64,000 nt of DNA from an uncultured Roseibium sp. (GTDB taxonomy: Bacteria; Pseudomonadota; Alphaproteobacteria; Rhizobiales; Stappiaceae): NCBI RefSeq assembly GCF_947494555.1, contig NZ_CANLVF010000010.1, forward strand, positions 62,001 through 126,000. Direction: 5' to 3'. Shown piece by piece: positions 17,920-26,631 of this stretch. Positions within the stretch are counted from its first letter, which is position 1; each line of letters opens with the position of its first letter. The translations under genes and the position numbers were made by a program. The notes beneath the pieces are model-generated. The model was not told the DNA's origin and did not search any database. It saw only the letters and a list, made by a program, of their open reading frames with translations.

Positions 17920-18235
17920 GTTCCACTTCCAGCTAGGCGCTCCCAGAGTACCTGCCCCTGTTAAAGTAGATGGGACTTTCGCCCTTGCTGGCAACTTAAA
18001 CTTTCGGGTTTCGCAAAAATTTCGATCTCAAAATAAATTGCAGTGAATTTCGCGTGTCTTCGCCTTTTTTAGGGCGCAATGATCGGGAGCGCCCGCTGAG
18101 AGTGCCCTTGCAAAACCGGTTTCAGCCGAAAATCGCTGCAGAACCGTCTTGTGCCGGGGCGACGGTACCGTTTGCAGGTCATGGGCAGAAGCCGCGTATG
18201 GTCTACAAATCAGATGTTTGAAACTGAAATTCGGA
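17920..18235 (-). promoter_or_regulatory. prkA leader region with a possible heat-shock-type promoter
   Basis: The 316 bp between the LuxR-type gene and prkA contain no credible gene. On the minus strand TTGCC (17994-17990) and CCCATCTA (17974-17967) are about 15 bp apart, loosely like alphaproteobacterial RpoH promoters, about 50 bp upstream of prkA. I saw no clear sigma-54 (GG-N10-GC) site, which drives yeaG in E. coli. The match is weak and the promoter class is a guess. Confidence 0.25.
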
Positions 18236-18790
18236 TCACTGTTTCGTCGTGCGATGACCGGAAAACCTTCCGAGCAGGACGGCTACATTCTTCACATTGA
18301 ACTTTTTCAGAAGTCTTGCGCGAACGTCCTCGACCGTGCGGGGGGAAAGACCAAGAACCCGCGCCATTTCCTTGCTTGTCTGGCCCTTGGACAGAAGCAA
18401 GAGAACGTCGCGTTCCCGTGGCGTGAGCGTTGGTCCTGCACGCGTATCGTCAATCAAAGCGAAGCTGAGGACAGTCCTTGCAAGCGGAATATCCGGGGTC
18501 AGCGTTCTGGCGCGGAACCGGCACCAGATTCGGGAGCCGTCGGACCGCAGCATCAGGCGCTCGTCCGTATAGGGCAGCGACTGGCTTAGCGGTTTCAGTC
18601 CGATGTCACGAATCTGGTGAAACTCCTCTTCAGACCCGTAAAGCAGCCTGAAACTCTTTCCGATCAGCATTTCTTTTTGGTACCCGAACATGTCCGCAAA
18701 AGTCTGATTGCAGGTTCGGATGATGCGGTGTTCGGTCAATGCCAGACCCATTGGGGCGTGATCGAAAGCAAGTGCTTCAAATTCGTGCAT
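18236..18790 (-). CDS. PAS domain LuxR-type transcriptional regulator
   Basis: 184 aa. Residues 1-115 form a PAS domain (FDHAPMGLALTEHRIIRTCN, then FGYQKEMLIGKSFRLLY and DGSRIWCRFRAR). Residues about 118-175 form a GerE/LuxR helix-turn-helix (LTPRERDVLLLLSKGQTSKE, LGLSPRTVEDVRARLLKKF). There is no receiver or transmembrane segment, so it is a one-component cytoplasmic sensor; the ligand is unknown. It lies upstream of prkA on the same strand, 316 bp away, and may regulate that operon or itself. The ribosome site is weak. Confidence 0.88.
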   Translation of the reverse strand: MHEFEALAFDHAPMGLALTEHRIIRTCNQTFADMFGYQKEMLIGKSFRLLYGSEEEFHQIRDIGLKPLSQSLPYTDERLMLRSDGSRIWCRFRARTLTPDIPLARTVLSFALIDDTRAGPTLTPRERDVLLLLSKGQTSKEMARVLGLSPRTVEDVRARLLKKFNVKNVAVLLGRFSGHRTTKQ

Positions 18791-18875
18791 GCGTCACCGT
18801 GCTTCTACGGTATTGGCACCGTAGTGCGACAATAGCATAGTTATCGGTAGATTTGCCAAAACGGACCAAAGTGAC

Positions 18876-18983
18876 ATGGCGTTGACCGGACGGCTGATTC
18901 GGGAAATTGACGAACGGCTGCATCACACGTTTGCCAATCTGCCGGACTTCCAGTGGCTTGCAGTCCGGACAGTTGCCGAATGA
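18876..18983 (+). other. Short open frame of unknown status (35 aa)
   Basis: In the 400-bp gap 18791-19190 a frame runs from ATG 18876 to TGA 18983 and encodes a peptide beginning MALTGRLIREIDERLHHTF and ending QWLAVRTVAE. Codon usage looks like real alphaproteobacterial coding DNA, yet there is no good ribosome site and no recognisable family. It may be the remnant of a larger gene, consistent with the degenerate M20 fragment just downstream. The rest of the gap shows nothing further that I can name. Confidence 0.3.
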
Positions 18984-19038
18984 TCATCGACAGGTGATTT
19001 TTGTTTGAAGACAATATCGACGAGTTGCAGACTGCATT

Positions 19039-19161
19039 GCCTATGGTCCGGGTATTCTGGATTTGGCGCGCAAACCGGATGAATATGTCGGCGTGGAAGA
19101 TATGCTAGATTCAGCGAAGGTCATGGGCCGGGCGCTCGTTGATCTACTTGCAAAGCCGTAA
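19039..19161 (+). pseudogene. C-terminal remnant of an M20 (ArgE/DapE-type) peptidase/deacetylase
   Basis: In one frame the sequence reads AYGPGILDLARKPDEYVGVE and continues to a TAA at 19161. This matches the C-terminal signature of M20 metallopeptidases and acetylornithine deacetylases (GPG...AH-x-P-D-E-Y-V), where the His is normally a metal ligand; here it is Arg. The frame is closed upstream by a stop near 19006, so only about 40-50 residues survive. It sits 30 bp before the peptide-type ABC importer, a common neighbour of intact M20 peptidases, suggesting a deletion removed the body of the gene. Confidence 0.5.
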
Positions 19162-19190
19162 CGCAGCAGCAAAGACGGATGGGGAGAGCT

Positions 19191-20675
19191 ATGGGATTGA
19201 AAAAGTTTGGGAGTGGGCTGATCAGCGTCCTGGCGCTGGCCGCCAGCATCAGCATTGCAGAAGCCAAGAGCGACATCATCGTCGCGATGCAGCTTGAACC
19301 GCCGCATCTGGACCCGACAAGCGCGGCAGCCGGCGCAATCGATTCCGTACTGTATTCCAACGTTTTCGAAGGCCTGACCCGTTTTGGGCCCGACGGATCT
19401 GTTAATCCTGGACTGGCGGAAAGCTGGGAAATCTCCGAAGACGGAAAAACCTACACATTCAAGCTGCATGAGGGTGTGAAATTCCATGACGGAACGGACA
19501 TGACGGCTGAAGACGTCAAGTTCAGTCTTGACCGCGCCCGCGCGGACGACAGCGCCAATGCGCAGAAGGCCCTCTTTGCCGGCATTGAAAGCGTTGAGGT
19601 GGTCGACCCGCAGACGGTGACCGTGACCCTGAATGAGGCCAACAGCAATTTCCTCTTCAACATGGCCTGGGGTGACGCGGTGATTGTGGCGCCTGAGACC
19701 ATTGCAGACATCAAGACCAATCCGGTCGGGACAGGAGCATTCAAGTTCTCAGACTGGGTCCAGGGCGATCGGATCGACCTGGAGAAGAACCCGGATTACT
19801 GGGGGACACCGGCAAATCTCGACACTGTAACCTTCAAGTTCATCTCCGATCCGACCGCTGCCTTTGCCTCGGTGATGGCGGAAGACGTGAATGCGTTTGT
19901 CGGTTTTCCGGCACCTGAAAACCTGCCGCAATTTGAAGCGGATCCACGGTTCCAGGTGCTTGTCGGTTCGACAGAGGGCGAGACGATCCTTGCCATGAAC
20001 AACAAACTGCCGCCTTTCGACAATGCGAAAGTCCGCCAAGCGGTGGCCCATGCGATCGATCGACAGGCGATTATCGATGGTGCGATGTTCGGGTATGGCA
20101 CGCCGATCGGGACTCATTTCGCGCCGCATAATCCGGACTATGTCGATCTTACCGAACTCAGCGCGCATGACCCGGAGCTCTCAAAGAAACTGCTGGCTGA
20201 AGCCGGATTCCCGGACGGGTTCGAAACCACACTGAAACTGCCGCCGCCTTCTTATGCCCGCCGCGGCGGCGAGATCATTGCCTCGCAGCTCCGGGCCATC
20301 GGCATCGAGACCGAAATTTCCAATCTGGAATGGGCTCAATGGCTCGAACAGGTCTTCAGGGGCAAGGACTACGGATTGACGATCGTCAGCCATACGGAGC
20401 CGATGGACATCGGTATCTATGCGCGCCCGGACTACTATTTTCAGTACGACAATCCGGAGTTTCAGAAGCTGTTCGAGGCGATTACCAGTGAGAACGATCC
20501 CGAGAAGCGGTCTGAACTGCTAAAGCAGGCTGAGGAGATGATCGCCAAGGATTATGTCAACGGATACCTCTTCCAGCTGGCCTTTCCAACGGTCGCCGAC
20601 GCGCGGATCAAGGGTCTCTGGAAAAACCAGCCGACCCAGGCAACGGACCTGACAGCGGTGTCCTGGGAAGAATAA
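19191..20675 (+). CDS. ABC transporter substrate-binding protein, family 5 (peptide/nickel/opine class)
   Basis: Start ATG 19191 is preferred over ATG 19179 because GGGGAGA lies 3-9 bp before it. The 494-aa product has a Sec signal peptide (MGLKKFGSG... LAASISIAEA, cut near residue 25). It shows family-5 (SBP_bac_5) features: LEPPHLDPTSAAAGAIDSVL, NVFEGLTRF, GLAESWEISEDGKTYTFKL, VRQAVAHAIDRQAI. It is the periplasmic receptor of the four-gene importer that follows. Family-5 ligands include peptides, opines, glutathione and nickel; the specificity is not readable here. A GC-rich hairpin lies just after the gene. Confidence 0.93.
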   Translation: MGLKKFGSGLISVLALAASISIAEAKSDIIVAMQLEPPHLDPTSAAAGAIDSVLYSNVFEGLTRFGPDGSVNPGLAESWEISEDGKTYTFKLHEGVKFHDGTDMTAEDVKFSLDRARADDSANAQKALFAGIESVEVVDPQTVTVTLNEANSNFLFNMAWGDAVIVAPETIADIKTNPVGTGAFKFSDWVQGDRIDLEKNPDYWGTPANLDTVTFKFISDPTAAFASVMAEDVNAFVGFPAPENLPQFEADPRFQVLVGSTEGETILAMNNKLPPFDNAKVRQAVAHAIDRQAIIDGAMFGYGTPIGTHFAPHNPDYVDLTELSAHDPELSKKLLAEAGFPDGFETTLKLPPPSYARRGGEIIASQLRAIGIETEISNLEWAQWLEQVFRGKDYGLTIVSHTEPMDIGIYARPDYYFQYDNPEFQKLFEAITSENDPEKRSELLKQAEEMIAKDYVNGYLFQLAFPTVADARIKGLWKNQPTQATDLTAVSWEE

Positions 20676-20690
20676 CACTCTGAACTATGG

Positions 20691-20725
20691 GCGCCCGCAG
20701 TCCGGCGGGCGCTCGTCATTCTTTT
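20691..20725 (+). terminator. Intra-operon hairpin with T-run between binding protein and permease
   Basis: GCGCCCGC (20691-20698) pairs with GCGGGCGC (20705-20712) around a 6-nt loop, with a CTTTTTG run shortly after. It is probably a partial terminator or mRNA-stabilising stem that lets the binding protein be expressed above the permeases. Confidence 0.65.
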
Positions 20726-20774
20726 TGAGAAACTCTTCCATGAGACATCCGGCCGACAGGCACGTGACCGCCAC

Positions 20775-21722
20775 ATGCTGCAATATTTCCTGAAACGCCT
20801 GTTGTCTCTCGGATTGAGCCTCGTGGCTGCGTCCATCTTGATCTTCCTGGCTCTCGAGGTGGTGCCGGGCGATCCGGCGGCATATATGCTCGGGATCAAC
20901 GCTCAGGAGGACACGCTCAATGCCCTTCGTGAGCAACTGGGTTTGAACGGTACGATCCTCCAGCGGTATCTTTCATGGGCCGGTGGTCTTCTCGTTGGCG
21001 ACTTCGGGACATCCTATACATACCGGACGCCGGTTTCCGAGCTGATCGGCGAGCGGTTGTGGGTCTCGCTTCCGCTGGCACTCTATGCGTTGACGCTCAG
21101 CACGATGATTGCATTTCCCGCAGGGATCTGGGCTGCCTCCAGACGCGGCTCGCTTGTCGATACCGGGGTCATGGGCGTGACGCAGCTCGGCGTTGCTATC
21201 CCGAACTTCTGGTTTGCCATGCTGATGGTGCTGGTGTTTGCAATCAATCTGCGCTGGTTTTCCGCTGGCGGTTTTCCGGGATGGGACGCGGGTTTTCTTG
21301 CCGGTATGAAGGCCCTGACCCTGCCGGCGATTGCACTCGCCCTGCCACAGGCGAGCATCCTGACGCGCGTCATGCGCTCCAGCCTGCTCGATACGCTCGG
21401 TGAGGATTTCATCCGCTCGGCGCGGGCGAAGGGTCTCACCAAAGGTCAGGCCATGTGGCGTCACGCCTTGAGGAACGCGCTTATCCCCGTTCTGACGATC
21501 ATGGGGCTTCAGTTTTCCTTCCTGCTGGCCGGTGCAATCATCATCGAGAATGTCTTCTACCTGCCCGGTCTCGGGCGCCTTGTCTTTCAGGCGATCAGTT
21601 CGCGCGACCTGATTGTGGTTGAAAGCGTTGTCATGCTGCTGGTCTTCGCCGTTATCGTGGTCAACTTCGCCGTAGACCTTGCCTATGCGCTGGTTGATCC
21701 ACGTTTGCGGAGGCGGCGATGA
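20775..21722 (+). CDS. ABC transporter permease, DppB type
   Basis: 315 aa inner-membrane protein with about six helices, beginning MLQYFLKRLLSLGLSLVAAS and the family element VVPGDPA. The C-terminal half contains the BPD_transp_1 domain with the ATPase-contacting EAA-like loop (FIRSARAKGLTKGQAMWRHALRNAL). It forms the transmembrane channel with the next gene product, which it overlaps by 4 bp (ATGA at 21719). Confidence 0.94.
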   Translation: MLQYFLKRLLSLGLSLVAASILIFLALEVVPGDPAAYMLGINAQEDTLNALREQLGLNGTILQRYLSWAGGLLVGDFGTSYTYRTPVSELIGERLWVSLPLALYALTLSTMIAFPAGIWAASRRGSLVDTGVMGVTQLGVAIPNFWFAMLMVLVFAINLRWFSAGGFPGWDAGFLAGMKALTLPAIALALPQASILTRVMRSSLLDTLGEDFIRSARAKGLTKGQAMWRHALRNALIPVLTIMGLQFSFLLAGAIIIENVFYLPGLGRLVFQAISSRDLIVVESVVMLLVFAVIVVNFAVDLAYALVDPRLRRRR

Positions 21723-22549
21723 AAGTCTTGCTGCACAACCGCTCGATGCTGCCAGGGGCAATTCTGACGCTGCTCTTCACAGGCGCTGCCATCATCAGCC
21801 TGGTCTGGGTACCCTACGACATCACCATCTTGAACATCGCCGATCGGATGAAATCTCCCAGTCTGCTCCATCCTTTTGGAACAGATCAGTTCGGGCGGGA
21901 CATCTTGAGTATGATCATGGTGGGTGCCCGGACATCCATTGCCGTTGCGCTGGTGGCGGTCGGCATCGGCATGCTGGCCGGGGTACCGCTTGGTCTCACG
22001 GCGGCGGCGCGCAAGGGCAGTCTGCCCGACGAGGTGATCATGCGATCGAACGACCTCGTGTTCGCGTTTCCAAGCCTGTTGATTGCCGTAATGATCACGG
22101 CTGTTTTCGGCGCATCTGCCCTGAACGCGATCATTGCAATCGGGATCTTCAACATTCCCGTCTTCGCGCGCCTGACGCGCGGCGCATCGCTCACGCTGTG
22201 GAGCCGTGAATACGTGATGGCGGCAAGAGTTGCCGGAAAAGGGCGGGCGCGGATCTCCGTCGAACACATTCTGCCGAATGTGATGAACCTGCTCATTGTT
22301 CAGGGAACCATTCAATTCTCGCTCGGAATTCTTGCTGAAGCCGGGCTCAGCTACGTCGGTCTCGGGGCGCAACCCCCGACAGCAAGCTGGGGGCGTATGC
22401 TTGCCGACAGTCAGACCATGATCTCGCTTGCGCCGCATCTTGCCCTCTTTCCCGGTCTCGCCATTCTTTTGACGGTGCTTGGCTTGAACCTTTTGGGAGA
22501 CGGCTTGCGCGACCTGCTCGATCCGAAACTCAGGAGGTCCAGAGCGTGA
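21719..22549 (+). CDS. ABC transporter permease, DppC type
   Basis: 276 aa inner-membrane permease. It has the DppC hallmarks: HPFGTDQFGRDILSMIMVGAR near the N-terminus and the EAA-like loop REYVMAARVAGKGRARISVE, followed by LSYVGLGAQPPTASWGRML. It is the second half of the heterodimeric channel. It overlaps both neighbours by 4 bp, so the importer is a translationally coupled unit. Confidence 0.95.
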   Translation: MKVLLHNRSMLPGAILTLLFTGAAIISLVWVPYDITILNIADRMKSPSLLHPFGTDQFGRDILSMIMVGARTSIAVALVAVGIGMLAGVPLGLTAAARKGSLPDEVIMRSNDLVFAFPSLLIAVMITAVFGASALNAIIAIGIFNIPVFARLTRGASLTLWSREYVMAARVAGKGRARISVEHILPNVMNLLIVQGTIQFSLGILAEAGLSYVGLGAQPPTASWGRMLADSQTMISLAPHLALFPGLAILLTVLGLNLLGDGLRDLLDPKLRRSRA

Positions 22550-24135
22550 GCCTTCTGACGATTGAAAACCTGTCTCTGACGATCCACGGAACGCCAATCC
22601 TCAAGGATGTCTCCATGAGAGTTGAGGCAGGCCGCATTCTGGGCGTCATCGGAGAAAGCGGATCCGGAAAGTCGATGACGGCGTTCAGCGTTCTGCAACT
22701 GCTGCCGCATGGTGCTGCGTGTTGTGGGCGGATTGAGCTTTCGGAACAGGACCTTCTGGCCGCTGGCGAAGAAGAGTTGTGCGGCCTTCGAGGCAAGGAG
22801 GTCGGCATGGTGTTTCAGGAACCCATGACAGCGCTCAATCCGCTTCAGACCATCGGTGCCCAGGTTGCCGAGACCATTCTCGTTCACGAAAGGGTATCCC
22901 GCGCGGAGGCAATGACACGGGCGGCCGAGGCCTTGCGCCGGGCTGAATTGCCGGAGGAAAAGTTTCCTCTGTCGCGGTATCCGCATGAGTTGTCCGGCGG
23001 TCAAAGGCAGCGGGTTGTGATTGCCATGGCGATAGCTCTCCGGCCGAAACTGTTGATCGCCGATGAGCCGACAACAGCGCTCGACGTGACCACGCAAGCA
23101 CAGATTCTCGCGCTTTTAAAACGGCTGGTTTCAGAAGACGGCATGGGGCTCATGCTGATCAGTCACGATCTTGCGGTCGTTGCCGATCTTGCCGACGAAC
23201 TCGTGATCATGCGCACCGGTGAAGTCGTTGAAAGCGGCTCGGCCTACCATCTGTTTCGCAATATGCAGCATCCCTATTCCCGCGCGCTGCTGCAAGCCTC
23301 GGGTCATGTGCCCGAGCGAAGTGGCGGTGCGCAGGAGGTTCCGCTTTTGGAGGTGCGCAACGTTGTGCGCGAATACCAGACGCACCTGCATGGCTGGTGG
23401 GGGAAGACCACGCAGTTTCGCGCGGTGGATGACGTCAGCTTTGAGATCCGCAAGGGAGAAAGCCTCGGGCTTGTCGGAGAATCGGGCTGCGGAAAATCAA
23501 CGCTGACACGGGCGATACTCGGCCTGGAAGAGGTCCAGAAGGGTGAGATCCTTTTTGACGGGGAACCGGTGATCGACGAACACCATGCCAACCGCGAGGT
23601 GCGCCGCCGCATGCAGGTGGTGTTCCAGGACCCCTATGGCAGCTTCAACCCGCGATGGCGGGTCGACCGGCTGATTACCGAGCCGTATCACCTGCTGGAC
23701 GCGCCGCCGCTAGGGGCAGCGCGGGATGAGGCGATTGCCGAAGCATTAGAGAACGTCGGTCTGTCGGTTGATGACCGTAAAAAGTACATTCATGAATTCA
23801 GCGGCGGGCAACGCCAGCGCATCGCGATTGCGCGGGCGCTGATCATAAGGCCGGACCTGATCATCCTTGATGAAGCCGTTTCGGCGCTGGATGTCTCCGT
23901 GCGTGCGCAGGTTCTCGATCTGCTTGCCGATCTCGGCGGCAAGTACGGCCTGACCTATCTTTTCATCTCGCACGATCTCAGTGTCGTGCGCTCAATCACC
24001 GAACGTGTGCTCGTCATGAATTCGGGCAGAATTGTCGAAGAGGGTCCGACGGACAGGGTCTTCGATGAACCGGAAAACGACTACACAAAGCAGCTTGTTG
24101 CCGCCGCGCCGGTCCTGCCGGCAGATGTGGCCTGA
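22546..24135 (+). CDS. Fused double ABC ATPase (DppD-DppF type) for peptide-type importer
   Basis: 529 aa from GTG 22546, overlapping the permease. Two complete nucleotide-binding domains are fused: first Walker A GESGSGKS, signature LSGGQRQRV and Walker B LLIADEPTTALD; second Walker A GESGCGKST, signature FSGGQRQRIAIARAL and Walker B LIILDEAVSALD. The second Walker B has Ala where PT/PTS is usual. Fused forms are common in Hyphomicrobiales. The protein energises the importer from the cytoplasmic face. Confidence 0.95.
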   Translation: MSLLTIENLSLTIHGTPILKDVSMRVEAGRILGVIGESGSGKSMTAFSVLQLLPHGAACCGRIELSEQDLLAAGEEELCGLRGKEVGMVFQEPMTALNPLQTIGAQVAETILVHERVSRAEAMTRAAEALRRAELPEEKFPLSRYPHELSGGQRQRVVIAMAIALRPKLLIADEPTTALDVTTQAQILALLKRLVSEDGMGLMLISHDLAVVADLADELVIMRTGEVVESGSAYHLFRNMQHPYSRALLQASGHVPERSGGAQEVPLLEVRNVVREYQTHLHGWWGKTTQFRAVDDVSFEIRKGESLGLVGESGCGKSTLTRAILGLEEVQKGEILFDGEPVIDEHHANREVRRRMQVVFQDPYGSFNPRWRVDRLITEPYHLLDAPPLGAARDEAIAEALENVGLSVDDRKKYIHEFSGGQRQRIAIARALIIRPDLIILDEAVSALDVSVRAQVLDLLADLGGKYGLTYLFISHDLSVVRSITERVLVMNSGRIVEEGPTDRVFDEPENDYTKQLVAAAPVLPADVA

Positions 24136-24145
24136 AGGAGACGCC

Positions 24146-25600
24146 ATGACTGATAATCCGGAGCTGTGGTTCGACCCGGCAAAGTGTCTGATAGAGGGCA
24201 AGTGGGTTGAACCTGCAAGCGCTGAGGAACTGCCATTGAACAACCCGTCGACGGGCGAACGGATCGGTTCAATTGCCCGGGGTGGATCTGCTGACATCGA
24301 TGCGGCCGTAGTGGCGGCCCGAAGTGCCTGGCAAGGCGCATGGGGACGGACGACGGCTGTCGAGCGTGGCCGTTTTCTGTTCCGTTTGCGGGAGCTGGTC
24401 CTGGAAAAGGTGGATCACCTTGCGCGAATTGAGTCTCTTGATGTCGGCAAGCCTCTGAAGCAGGCCCGCGCGGATGCAATCGCGCTTGCGCGTTACCTTG
24501 AGTTTTATGGCGGCGCCGCCGACAAGCTGCATGGAGAGACAATCCCCTATCTGGACGGATATACGGTCTACACGTTGCGTGAACCCCATGGCGTCACCGG
24601 GCACATCGTGCCCTGGAACTATCCGATGCAGATCATCGGACGCTCGGTTGGTGCAGCGCTCGCGACCGGCAATGCCTGTGTCCTGAAGCCTGCGGAAGAC
24701 GCCTGTCTGACGGCGCTTGCCTTTGCCGATCTCGCCGTGAAGGCCGGATTGCCCGATGGCGCCCTGAACGTGGTTCCGGGTCTCGGATCGGAGGCCGGTG
24801 CTGCGCTGACAGCTCATCCGGGAGTGCACCATGTCAGCTTCACCGGGTCGGTCGCCACAGGCGTTCAGGTTCAGACAGCGGCAGCACGAAACGTCGTTCC
24901 CGTGACCCTGGAACTTGGCGGAAAGTCGCCTCAACTCGTCTTCGAGGATGCAGATCTCGATGCGGCGCTTCCGTTTCTTGTCAATGCAGGCATCCAGAAC
25001 GCGGGGCAGACCTGTTCGGCGTCATCGCGGATTTTGGTTCAGCGGTCCCTGCATGATCGCGTCGTTGAACGCATGGCCGAGAGATACGCGGCACTCCGGG
25101 TCGGACCGGCCCTTGCCGATCTGGATGTTGGGCCCCTGATCTCTGCACGGCAGCAAGGCATTGTGACGAGTTTTCTGGATCGGGGCGACGATCTTGAAAA
25201 GGCAGCTGAAGGCGATTTACAGAATGCTCCGGAAGGCGGGAATTATGTCCGGCCGACGCTATTCGCCGGTGTTTCTCCTGCCCATACGCTGGCCCGCGAC
25301 GAGATCTTCGGGCCAGTCCAGGTTGTCATTCCGTTCGACGACGAAGACGAAGCAGCAGCAATTGCCAACGGAACCGACTACGGGCTCGTCGCCAGCATCT
25401 GGACACGCGATGGAGCGCGCCAGATGCGGCTGGCCAGAAAGATCCGAAGCGGGCAGGTGTTCATCAACAACTACGGCGCGGGGGGAGGGGTCGAATTGCC
25501 CTTCGGTGGCATCGGCAAGTCGGGTCATGGCCGGGAGAAGGGGTTCGAGGCGCTTTACGGATTTACAACGTTGAAGACAGTCGCGGCCTTTCACGGGTGA
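24146..25600 (+). CDS. NAD(P)-dependent aldehyde dehydrogenase
   Basis: 484 aa from ATG 24146, with AAGGAG 6 bp upstream. All class features are present: PWNYP (N158), KPAE (K181), FTGSVATG, the general base in LELGGKSP (E256) and the nucleophile in GQTCSASS (C290). It oxidises an aldehyde to the acid. Lying 10 bp behind the importer ATPase, it probably acts on a product of the imported compound; the closest classes are betaine/gamma-aminobutyraldehyde-type enzymes, but the substrate is not determined. Confidence 0.93.
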   Translation: MTDNPELWFDPAKCLIEGKWVEPASAEELPLNNPSTGERIGSIARGGSADIDAAVVAARSAWQGAWGRTTAVERGRFLFRLRELVLEKVDHLARIESLDVGKPLKQARADAIALARYLEFYGGAADKLHGETIPYLDGYTVYTLREPHGVTGHIVPWNYPMQIIGRSVGAALATGNACVLKPAEDACLTALAFADLAVKAGLPDGALNVVPGLGSEAGAALTAHPGVHHVSFTGSVATGVQVQTAAARNVVPVTLELGGKSPQLVFEDADLDAALPFLVNAGIQNAGQTCSASSRILVQRSLHDRVVERMAERYAALRVGPALADLDVGPLISARQQGIVTSFLDRGDDLEKAAEGDLQNAPEGGNYVRPTLFAGVSPAHTLARDEIFGPVQVVIPFDDEDEAAAIANGTDYGLVASIWTRDGARQMRLARKIRSGQVFINNYGAGGGVELPFGGIGKSGHGREKGFEALYGFTTLKTVAAFHG

Positions 25601-25628
25601 AAGGCCATCTGTTGATCCAATTTCAGCG

Positions 25629-25698
25629 CTGCCCGGGCCTTGAGCCGGGACCTGACAACGACCTTGAACTTGATCCCGGATCGGGTCCGGGACGGCAC
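25629..25698. repeat. GC-rich intergenic palindromic element, copy 1
   Basis: Between the aldehyde dehydrogenase and SDR genes lie two short dyads: CCCGG...CCGGG (near 25632-25650) and TCCCGGA (25674-25680) with TCCGGGA (25686-25692), ending CCGGGACGGCA. The second dyad and the ending recur at 57611-57710. This is probably a REP-like repeat of the genome; it could also form an mRNA stem inside the operon. Confidence 0.6.
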
Positions 25699-25720
25699 AA
25701 AATGAAAACGGGAGGACCAA

Positions 25721-26461
25721 ATGAGGCTGCAGGGAAAAACTGCCATCGTAACAGGTGGTGCATCGGGGTTTGGTGCCGGGATCGTGCGCAAATTTGCAGC
25801 CGAAGGCGCAACGGTCCTGATTGCAGATCTCAATACGGAGCTTGCTGAAGAGGTTGCAAAGGAAGTCGGTGGCATTGCGGTAATGGTCGATGTGTCCAGC
25901 AATGCGAGTGTCCAGTCATTGGCCGAAACTGCCAAGGCGCGTCTCGGCGTGCCGGACATTCTCGTGAACAATGCCGGTGTGACCCACCTGCCGATGCCGA
26001 TGCAGGATGTCGGCGAGGACGAGTTCGACAAGGTCTTTGCCGTCAATTGCAAGTCCGTCTATCTCACCGCTCGCCATCTCGTGCCTTTGATGACGGCTGC
26101 GGGACAGGGGGCGATCCTGAACGTGGCGTCGACCGCGGGCCTCAGTCCGCGTCCGAAGCTCAACTGGTACAATGCCTCAAAAGGCTGGATGGTCACCGCG
26201 ACAAAGACCATGGCCGTTGAACTTGCGCCGTCAGGCGTGCGCGTCAATGCAATCTGTCCTGTCGCCGGTGAGACGCCCTTGCTGAAGAGTTTCATGGGTG
26301 AAGACACGCCTGAAATCAGGGCGAAGTTCCTGTCCACCATTCCGATAGGGCGGTTCTCCACGCCGGAAGACATGGGCAATGCGGCCTGCTTCCTGTGTTC
26401 CGATGAAGCAGGCATGATCACGGGTGCTGCGCTTGAAGTTGATGGCGGCCGGTGTATCTGA
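25721..26461 (+). CDS. Short-chain dehydrogenase/reductase (SDR)
   Basis: 246 aa classical SDR. The cofactor motif TGGASGFGAG is at 11-20, NNAG at 83-86, and the catalytic set is S137, Y150 and K154 (YNASK). The C-terminal GxALEVDGGRCI ending is typical. Asp36 after the second beta strand (IADLN) favours NAD(H). ATG 25721 follows an AACGGGAGGACCAA ribosome site. It is 120 bp after the aldehyde dehydrogenase and probably oxidises an alcohol in the same pathway. A strong terminator lies downstream. Confidence 0.93.
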   Translation: MRLQGKTAIVTGGASGFGAGIVRKFAAEGATVLIADLNTELAEEVAKEVGGIAVMVDVSSNASVQSLAETAKARLGVPDILVNNAGVTHLPMPMQDVGEDEFDKVFAVNCKSVYLTARHLVPLMTAAGQGAILNVASTAGLSPRPKLNWYNASKGWMVTATKTMAVELAPSGVRVNAICPVAGETPLLKSFMGEDTPEIRAKFLSTIPIGRFSTPEDMGNAACFLCSDEAGMITGAALEVDGGRCI

Positions 26462-26582
26462 ACCAAAGCCGTACAATCCAAGGTCGCTTGCTTGTTCGTA
26501 TCATCGGCAATCAGTTTGGGCTTCCTGATCACGTCTTTGTTTGTATCAGGGGTTTGTCTGGCAGGCTGAAAAGGTGATTATC

Positions 26583-26617
26583 CACGCGCACCGCCAGTCT
26601 GGCGGTGGCGTGTTTTT
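26583..26617 (+). terminator. Rho-independent terminator after the SDR gene
   Basis: CACGCGCACCGCCA pairs with TGGCGGTGGCGTG with one bulged base, immediately followed by TTTTT (26613-26617). It closes the importer-dehydrogenase transcription unit about 120 bp past the SDR stop and sits just before the GST gene. Confidence 0.85.
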
Positions 26618-26631
26618 CAGGGGTAGAGACA

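Noticed and set aside
20753..20774. Separate promoter for the DppB-type permease
   Set aside because: The 99-bp gap is explained by the hairpin; no clear -35/-10 pair was found.
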